From assembly GCF_937927635.1 (NCBI RefSeq), contig NZ_CALBRW010000027.1, positions 1-32,005 of the forward strand: 32,005 nt of DNA. Reading direction: 5' to 3'. Shown in pieces: positions 27,608 through 32,005 of the stretch; positions within the stretch are counted from its first letter, which is position 1, and each line of letters opens with the position of its first letter. The notes below the pieces were generated by a model. That model was not told where the DNA came from and searched no databases. It saw only the letters and a list, made by a program, of their open reading frames with translations. The translations under genes and the position numbers were made by a program. Source of the DNA: an uncultured Microbacterium sp. (GTDB lineage Bacteria; Actinomycetota; Actinomycetes; Actinomycetales; Microbacteriaceae).

Positions 27608-27662
27608 TTGACCCGCCGCGCCGCAACGCCGCTCCGCGGCATTGCCCCGACGGCGCGTCAAG
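27607..27662. repeat. Nested inverted repeat at the hpt 3' end
   Basis: Outer arms CTTGACCCGCCG (27607-27618) and CGGCGCGTCAAG (27651-27662) pair at 11 of 12 positions. An inner hairpin, CAACGCCGC/GCGGCATTG with loop TCC (27624-27644), has one mismatch. The hpt stop codon lies inside the right outer arm. There is no T-run, so a simple intrinsic terminator is unlikely, but mRNA 3'-end protection or factor-independent pausing is possible. Confidence 0.55.
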
Positions 27663-28209
27663 AATACACGTGCGGCGCCAGCACTGCGACGTCACGCAGG
27701 TTGCGGTAGCGCTCGGCGTAGTCCAGCCCGTAGCCGACCACGAACTCGGTGGGGATGTCGAAGCCGACGTACTTGCAGTCGATCTCGACCTTCGCCGCCT
27801 CGGGCTTGCGCAGCAGCGCCAGCACCTCGATGGACTCCGCACCGCGGGACTCGAAGTTCTCCAGCAGCCAGCTCAGGGTCAGGCCCGAGTCGATGATGTC
27901 CTCGACGATCAGCACGTGCTTCCCGTGCAGATCGGTGTCGAGGTCCTTGCGGATCTGCACCACACCGCTGGACTTGGTGCCGGCGCCGTAGCTGGAGACC
28001 GCCATCCAGTCCATCGGCGCGTGGAAGGGCAGCGCGCGGATGAAGTCGGCCATCACCATCACGGCGCCCTTGAGCACGCCGATGAGGATGAGGTCCTTGC
28101 CCTCGTAGTCGACCGTCACCCGCGCGGCGAGCTCCTCGAGCTTGGCGTGGATCTCCTCCTCGGTGACGAGGATCTGGGCGAGGTCTTCAGGAATGTCCGC
28201 GGCGCGCAT
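27658..28209 (-). CDS. hpt: Hypoxanthine (guanine) phosphoribosyltransferase
   Basis: The 183-residue purine salvage enzyme makes IMP or GMP from hypoxanthine or guanine and PRPP. The PRPP motif is VEDIIDSGLTLSW near residues 100-112. VLKGAVMVMADFIRAL and the SSYGAGTKSSG flexible loop are present, and the base-specifying VGYGLDYAERYRNL is near the C-terminus. The ATG follows a TAAACT -10 by seven bases, so the mRNA is probably leaderless. In related genomes hpt lies just after tilS; here a divergent DUF937 gene separates them. Confidence 0.97.
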   Translation of the reverse strand: MRAADIPEDLAQILVTEEEIHAKLEELAARVTVDYEGKDLILIGVLKGAVMVMADFIRALPFHAPMDWMAVSSYGAGTKSSGVVQIRKDLDTDLHGKHVLIVEDIIDSGLTLSWLLENFESRGAESIEVLALLRKPEAAKVEIDCKYVGFDIPTEFVVGYGLDYAERYRNLRDVAVLAPHVYS

Positions 28210-28216
28210 GGCATCG

Positions 28217-28222
28217 AGTTTA
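28217..28222 (-). promoter_or_regulatory. hpt -10 element, probable leaderless start
   Basis: Minus-strand TAAACT, the closest match to TATAAT among the leaderless promoters here, lies seven bases before the hpt ATG. Confidence 0.55.
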
Positions 28223-28237
28223 GATCGGGATCCGCAC

Positions 28238-28243
28238 TACTGT
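28238..28243 (+). promoter_or_regulatory. -10 element of the DUF937 gene
   Basis: TACTGT at 28238-28243 would start transcription near 28250. The leader is about 34 bases and carries the strong ribosome site GGAAGGAAG (28272-28280). It is 15 bases from the divergent hpt -10. Confidence 0.45.
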
Positions 28244-28283
28244 GAGCGGAGGAGCGGACAGGAGCCCGCGGGGAAGGAAGACC

Positions 28284-28880
28284 ATGGACCTCGACGAGAT
28301 CCTCAAGCAGGTGCCGATCGACGACATCGCCGCCAAGTTCGGCGTCAGCACGGATGTCGCACGGCAGGCCGTCACCGAGGGCAGTGCCGCCCTGGTTCAC
28401 GGGCTCGCCAGCAACGCGAAGACGGCGGAGGGCTCCTCCGCCATCGAGAACGCCCTGAACCGCCACGGCGGCTTCTCCGGCGCATCGACGGTGGACGACG
28501 TCGATCAGGCCGACGGCGGAAAGATCCTCGGCCACGTGTTCGGCGACAAGCAGCAGCAGGTCACCGACAGCCTGACCAAGTCCGAGAAGACCGCCGGCGG
28601 CATCGACTTCGGCAAGCTCCTGCCGATCCTCGCCCCGATCATCATGGGCGTGCTGGCCAATGCCAAGGGCGGCAGCAGCGGGAACGGCGGCGGTCTCGGC
28701 GGTATCCTGGGCGGACTGCTCGGCGGTGGACAGCAGAGCTCAGGCTCGACGGGAGGCGGCGGACTCGGCGACATCCTCGGCGGGCTCGGCGGGCTGTTCG
28801 GCGGCGCAACCGGTTCGTCCGGCAGCCAGGGCGGCAACGTGATCGGCGACATCCTGGGCGGTCTGTTCGGCAAGAAGTAG
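28284..28880 (+). CDS. DUF937 domain protein
   Basis: The 198-residue soluble protein has a DUF937 helical domain (about 1-125): DLDEILKQVPIDDIAAKFGV, then repeated helices and GGKILGHVFGDKQQQV. A Gly/Ser-rich tail follows (about 130-198), with repeated GG-x-L-GDILGGL-like units and a GLFGKK end. Related YidB-type proteins have no firm function. ATG 28284 is chosen for its ribosome site GGAAGGAAG; a frame extension of 14 codons lacks one. The gene is divergent from hpt and convergent with tilS after 30 bases. It interrupts the usual tilS-hpt adjacency. Confidence 0.85.
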   Translation: MDLDEILKQVPIDDIAAKFGVSTDVARQAVTEGSAALVHGLASNAKTAEGSSAIENALNRHGGFSGASTVDDVDQADGGKILGHVFGDKQQQVTDSLTKSEKTAGGIDFGKLLPILAPIIMGVLANAKGGSSGNGGGLGGILGGLLGGGQQSSGSTGGGGLGDILGGLGGLFGGATGSSGSQGGNVIGDILGGLFGKK

Positions 28881-28910
28881 CCGACGCCCCACTGAGGGCC
28901 CGAGCCCGCC

Positions 28911-29900
28911 TCAGCGCGCCGCGAAGACGATGCGTCCGCCCTCGCGGCGTGCCGTGCATCCCGGCAGATCGATGGGCCCCTGGCCCGACCAGTCGGTCGC
29001 AAGACGGGCGACCTCCAGGGTCTGCACGCGCGTCAGGCCGACACCGAACTCGCTGTCGACCACCAGCCGGATGATCCGGTTCCGCAGAGCTGCGGGGTTG
29101 GCGGCGAGGGCTGCGACGCTGACGGAGATGCCGGCCTCGGCATGCTCGACGATGTCCTCGATGGTCTCGTCGATCATCTCGTCGAACGCCTCGGAGTCCT
29201 CCCGCAGCTGCTCGGCGGTGCGGGCGAGGGCCGCAGCGATACCCGGCCCGAGCTCGGCCTCGAGCACCGGCAGCACCGTCTCGCGCACGCGCACGCGAGC
29301 GAAGCGCGTCTCGGCGTTCTGCGGGTCGTCCCAGACCTGAAGAGCGGATGCTGCGCAGCAGGCTCGCGTGGTGGCGCGGCGCACACCCAGCAGCGGGCGC
29401 AGCCACAGCATCCCGTCCACGTCCTGTCGCACCGGCGGCATGCCCTGCAGGCTGGCGGCGCCCGAGCCGCGGGCGAGGCCCAGCAGCACGGTCTCGGCCT
29501 GGTCGTCGAGCGTGTGGCCCAGCAGCACGGCTTCCGCTCCGACCTCCCGCGCGCATTGCCGCAGGGCGGCGTAGCGGGCGTCGCGCGCGGCGGCCTCGGG
29601 ACCGTCGGGATGCTGCGGATCCACCCGCACGGTCAGCACCCGGGCATCCGCTCCCTGCTCGCGCGCCTGCGCCGCAGCGCGCTGCGCGACGGCATCCGAT
29701 CCCACCTGCAGTCCGTGGTCGACGACGGCGGCCGTCACCGCGATGCCGATCCGGCACGCTTCGAAGATCGTCGCCGCGGTCAGCGCGAGCGAGTCGGCAC
29801 CGCCGGAGAGGGCGACGACCACGGCGCAGCCTGCGTGCGGCGCGAGGGATGCGCGCACGGCACGGCGGACTTCGGCGATGGCGGGATCGAGCGAGGGCAC
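28911..29900 (-). CDS. tilS: tRNA(Ile)-lysidine synthase
   Basis: The 329-residue N-type ATP pyrophosphatase converts C34 of tRNA-Ile(CAU) to lysidine so that it reads AUA. The PP-loop SGGADS is at residues 32-37. GHTLDDQAETVLLGLARGSG and WDDPQNAETRFARVRVR match TilS. The C-terminus is short, as in other actinobacterial forms that lack the full C-terminal domain. GTG 29900 was chosen because a TACGGT -10 ends six bases before it and the PP-loop is then at the usual distance. The frame stays open for 42 more codons, but that would overlap the ppa start. It is convergent with the DUF937 gene. Confidence 0.94.
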   Translation of the reverse strand: MPSLDPAIAEVRRAVRASLAPHAGCAVVVALSGGADSLALTAATIFEACRIGIAVTAAVVDHGLQVGSDAVAQRAAAQAREQGADARVLTVRVDPQHPDGPEAAARDARYAALRQCAREVGAEAVLLGHTLDDQAETVLLGLARGSGAASLQGMPPVRQDVDGMLWLRPLLGVRRATTRACCAASALQVWDDPQNAETRFARVRVRETVLPVLEAELGPGIAAALARTAEQLREDSEAFDEMIDETIEDIVEHAEAGISVSVAALAANPAALRNRIIRLVVDSEFGVGLTRVQTLEVARLATDWSGQGPIDLPGCTARREGGRIVFAAR

Positions 29901-29906
29901 CCCTCC

Positions 29907-29912
29907 ACCGTA
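29907..29912 (-). promoter_or_regulatory. tilS -10 element, probable leaderless start
   Basis: Minus-strand TACGGT is followed by six bases (GGAGGG) and GTG. GGAGG could also serve as a ribosome site if initiation is further upstream, but the spacing to GTG would be too short. Confidence 0.45.
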
Positions 29913-29943
29913 GAGGGCGCCGGAGCGCACGACCAGGCACGAG

Positions 29944-29949
29944 TATCCT
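29944..29949 (+). promoter_or_regulatory. ppa -10 element
   Basis: TATCCT would start transcription near 29956, leaving a leader of about 60 bases that contains AAGGAGA (30003-30009) before the ppa ATG. An ATG at 29958 also lies close to the expected start site. Confidence 0.45.
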
Positions 29950-30016
29950 GGTTCGGGATGCCCAGCGGCATCCTCATGATCTTCCGAATCCGGCATCCGA
30001 CTCAAGGAGAATGCAC

Positions 30017-30508
30017 ATGGGCGCATACGACGCCACCATCGAGATCCCGCGCGGCAGCCGCGTGAAGTACGAGGTCGACCACGAGACCGGTCGCGTGCAC
30101 CTCGACCGCGTGCTGTACACGACTTTCGGCTACCCGGCCGACTACGGCTTCTTCGACAACACGCTCGGCGAGGACGGGGACCCGCTGGACGTGCTGGTGC
30201 TGCTGGATCACGCCATCTACCCGGGCGTCGTCGTCAACGTGCGTCCCGTCGCGGTGCTGAAGATGAGCGACGAGGCCGGTGGCGACGACAAGCTCGTCGC
30301 CGTGCTGAGCAAGGACCCGCGCTGGGCGCACATCCAGGACGTCGATGACCTGCCCGAGTACACCAAGAAGGAGATCGCGCACTTCTTCGAGCACTACAAG
30401 GACTTGGAGCCCGGCAAGTGGGTCAAGGTCGACGAGTGGGGCAACGCAGCCGAGGCGCAGCGCATCCTCGACGAGGCCTTCGCACGCCGCGAGGCCGAGG
30501 GTCACTGA
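30017..30508 (+). CDS. ppa: Inorganic pyrophosphatase (family I)
   Basis: The 163-residue soluble enzyme hydrolyses pyrophosphate and pulls forward nucleic-acid and tRNA-charging reactions. The family I signature DGDPLDV is at residues 53-59. The start (DATIEIPRGSRVKYEVD) and YPADYGFFDNTLGEDGD place active-site Lys, Tyr and Asp residues as expected. The length fits the short prokaryotic hexameric form. ATG 30017 follows AAGGAGA by seven bases. It is divergent from tilS, as in M. tuberculosis where ppa ends the same block, and is followed by a strong terminator. Confidence 0.97.
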   Translation: MGAYDATIEIPRGSRVKYEVDHETGRVHLDRVLYTTFGYPADYGFFDNTLGEDGDPLDVLVLLDHAIYPGVVVNVRPVAVLKMSDEAGGDDKLVAVLSKDPRWAHIQDVDDLPEYTKKEIAHFFEHYKDLEPGKWVKVDEWGNAAEAQRILDEAFARREAEGH

Positions 30509-30514
30509 CCCTGT

Positions 30515-30559
30515 CGACGAAGCCCCCGGTTCGCGCCGGGGGCTTCGTCGTCTGCTTTT
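30515..30559 (+). terminator. Strong intrinsic terminator after ppa, possibly bidirectional
   Basis: A perfect 15-base-pair stem runs from 30515 to 30550, with left arm CGACGAAGCCCCCGG, loop TTCGCG and right arm CCGGGGGCTTCGTCG. GTCTGC-TTTT follows on the plus strand. It lies between the convergent ppa and M23 genes. The minus-strand side has no T-run, so termination is best supported for ppa. Confidence 0.9.
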
Positions 30560-30569
30560 CGCGTGCGGA

Positions 30570-31958
30570 TCAGACGCTGACGCCGCGGGCGCGCAGGAAG
30601 GGCGCGGGGTTGATCGTTCCGGCGCTGGTGTACACCTCGAAGTGCAGGTGGCATCCCAGCGACCGGCCGGTGTTGCCGGAGTAGCCGATCACCTGACCGG
30701 CGCTGACGTGCTGGCCGACGCTCACGATCTGGCGGGACTGGTGCGCATAGCCGGTGGAGACGCCACCGCCGTGGCTGATCTTCGTGTAGTTGCCGTACCC
30801 GCTGGTGAAAAAACGACTGACGACGGTGCCCGACGCCGCCGCATAGATGGGCGCGCCGCAGCCGTTGGCGAAGTCGAGTCCGCGGTGAAAGCTCGAGCTG
30901 CACTTGCCGTTCTGGCAGACGCTGCCGCGCGAGCCGTAGCCGGATGAGATGAAGCCGCCGTGCGGGCGGACCCAGCCGCTGCCGCTTCCGGAGCCGCCTC
31001 CTCCGCCACTGCCGCCGCCGTTGTTCTTGGCGGCTTCCTCGGCGGCCTTGCGGGCAGCCTCCTCGCGGGCCTTGCGCTCGGCCGCTTCGCGGGCCTCACG
31101 CGCCTTGCGGACCTGCTCGCCCTTCTGGTAGCCGGCGACAGTCGCGGCGGTCGTGTCCTTGAGGGCGGCGAGCTGCGCCTGCAGGGTCTCGAGGTTGGAT
31201 TCCTTCTCGGTGACGGCGGCCTGCGCGGCATCCGCCGCCGCCTGGGCCTGCTTCATCTTCTGTTCGGCGATCTTCTGCAGTCGATCGCGCTCGTCACGAG
31301 CCGTCTTGGCCTGGTCGGTCAGGGCCTGCGCAGAATCGCGGGCCGCAGCAGCACGGTCGGCGATGGTGCGGTTGTACTCGAGCAGCTGGTCCATGCTGCC
31401 CAGGCGCGAGAGCAGGCCGTCGGCGCCCTGGGACGAGTCCGAGAGGAACAGCTCGAGGGCGGCCTGATCACCGCCGCTGCGATACAGCTGCGTCGCGACC
31501 TGGCCCGCTTTGCGGGAACTGTCCGCAGCGATCTTCGCCTGGGCGTCGGCCTGCCCCTGCAGATCCTGAGCGCGCTGGGCCTGCTCGAAGTAGGCCTCCT
31601 GAGCGGCGTAGAACTCATCGCCGGCCTTCTGCGCGGCGGCCTCTGCGTCGGCGGCCTGCTGAGTGAGCTGCTGGATGAGCTGCTGGATGCGGGTGATCTC
31701 AGCGCCCTTGGCGGCCTCGTTGCCCTTCGCGCGCTGCACGTCGTCCCAGCTGGGGTAGCCGGGTTCGGCATGCGCGATCAGGGAGGAACCGGAGAGCCCG
31801 AAGGCGGTCAGCGCGACGGCACTGAGCGCGCCGACGGTGAGCGCACTGCGGCGGGTCAGCCTGGCGGACGGCCACAGGGCGCGCTGCTCAGCCGGGGTCG
31901 GCGCGCACCCGCACGTCTCGGCTGCTGACCGAGCGTCCGTCTTGAATTCGTCGTTCAC
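30570..31958 (-). CDS. Secreted M23 peptidase with coiled-coil domain (EnvC/NlpD-like)
   Basis: The 462-residue protein is predicted to be a cell-wall peptidase or amidase activator. A cytoplasmic stretch of about 33 residues precedes a twin-arginine-like signal (LTRRSALTVGALSAVALTAF, cleavage near AHA/EP). An Ala/Gln/Glu-rich coiled coil spans about 75-300, then a Gly/Ser linker (about 315-332). The C-terminal LytM domain has zinc ligands H358, D362 (HRGLD) and H439, with H406 and H437 also conserved (YAHQ, HLHF), so it looks catalytically competent. Four cysteines (two in VCQNGKC, one in NGCG, one in LGCH) could form disulfides. Start GTG follows GGAAGGGG. Its promoter lies at the window edge. 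Confidence 0.92.
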   Translation of the reverse strand: MNDEFKTDARSAAETCGCAPTPAEQRALWPSARLTRRSALTVGALSAVALTAFGLSGSSLIAHAEPGYPSWDDVQRAKGNEAAKGAEITRIQQLIQQLTQQAADAEAAAQKAGDEFYAAQEAYFEQAQRAQDLQGQADAQAKIAADSSRKAGQVATQLYRSGGDQAALELFLSDSSQGADGLLSRLGSMDQLLEYNRTIADRAAAARDSAQALTDQAKTARDERDRLQKIAEQKMKQAQAAADAAQAAVTEKESNLETLQAQLAALKDTTAATVAGYQKGEQVRKAREAREAAERKAREEAARKAAEEAAKNNGGGSGGGGGSGSGSGWVRPHGGFISSGYGSRGSVCQNGKCSSSFHRGLDFANGCGAPIYAAASGTVVSRFFTSGYGNYTKISHGGGVSTGYAHQSRQIVSVGQHVSAGQVIGYSGNTGRSLGCHLHFEVYTSAGTINPAPFLRARGVSV

Positions 31959-32005
31959 TCGGCCCCTTCCGCCGGTTTCACAAGTGCCACACTAACAACA
32001 TTCGT

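Noticed and set aside
28672..28877. Repeat array in the DUF937 gene
   Set aside because: Units are degenerate Gly-Leu codons rather than exact DNA repeats; nothing resembles a CRISPR or mobile element.
29901..30026. Upstream extension of tilS by 42 codons
   Set aside because: It would overlap the ppa start and its ribosome site. The GTG at 29900 has a well-placed -10, and the PP-loop position is then normal.

Overview
The window is GC-rich chromosomal DNA of an actinobacterium, most likely Microbacterium or a close relative in the Microbacteriaceae. The evidence is protein similarity, gene order, heavy use of GTG starts and four-base stop/start overlaps, many probable leaderless promoters, and very frequent GGATGC/GCATCC words. 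I see no phage, transposase, CRISPR array or defence island. Genes are packed tightly, and no gene-free stretch exceeds about 170 bases.

Left part (1-3384): a tRNA-Ser(UGA) runs off the left edge. Next come a HAD phosphatase overlapping serS, both on the minus strand, and a divergent diacylglycerol-kinase-family lipid kinase.

Accessory part (3436-11885): a galactoside utilisation locus. A LacI-family regulator is divergent from a five-gene operon encoding GH42 beta-galactosidase, two CUT1 sugar ABC permeases, a lipoprotein sugar-binding protein and GH36 alpha-galactosidase. The 144-base divergent region holds back-to-back promoters and three 14-base operator-like palindromes. Two sit on the operon side and one fills the spacer of the regulator's own promoter. 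No ABC ATPase is present, so a shared one elsewhere is expected.

Middle part (11896-17629): cardiolipin synthase, a 58-residue single-span membrane protein, a DUF4192 protein, a MarP-like membrane serine protease and lysS.

Right part (17742-31958): a conserved actinobacterial core block. It holds a DUF2207 membrane protein whose signal peptide is broken by an apparent one-base frameshift, then a minus-strand run ftsH-folE-folP-folB-folK-DUF3180-bPH2-bPH2-DUF2520. Upstream of that run are hpt, a divergent DUF937 protein, tilS and divergent ppa, followed by a secreted M23 peptidase. From memory, the order from lysS to ppa parallels the M. tuberculosis region Rv3598c-Rv3628, but panC/panD are absent and two bPH2 genes are present. 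The folate genes make dihydropterin precursors and dihydropteroate; FtsH, Hpt and TilS are housekeeping partners.

Most notable: the three-operator divergent control region, the frameshifted DUF2207 signal peptide, REP-like repeats built into the coding ends of both serS and lysS, FolE substitutions at expected triphosphate-binding positions, a previously easy-to-miss 58-aa membrane protein, and the recurring leaderless promoter layout. I found no convincing wholly new multi-gene system.
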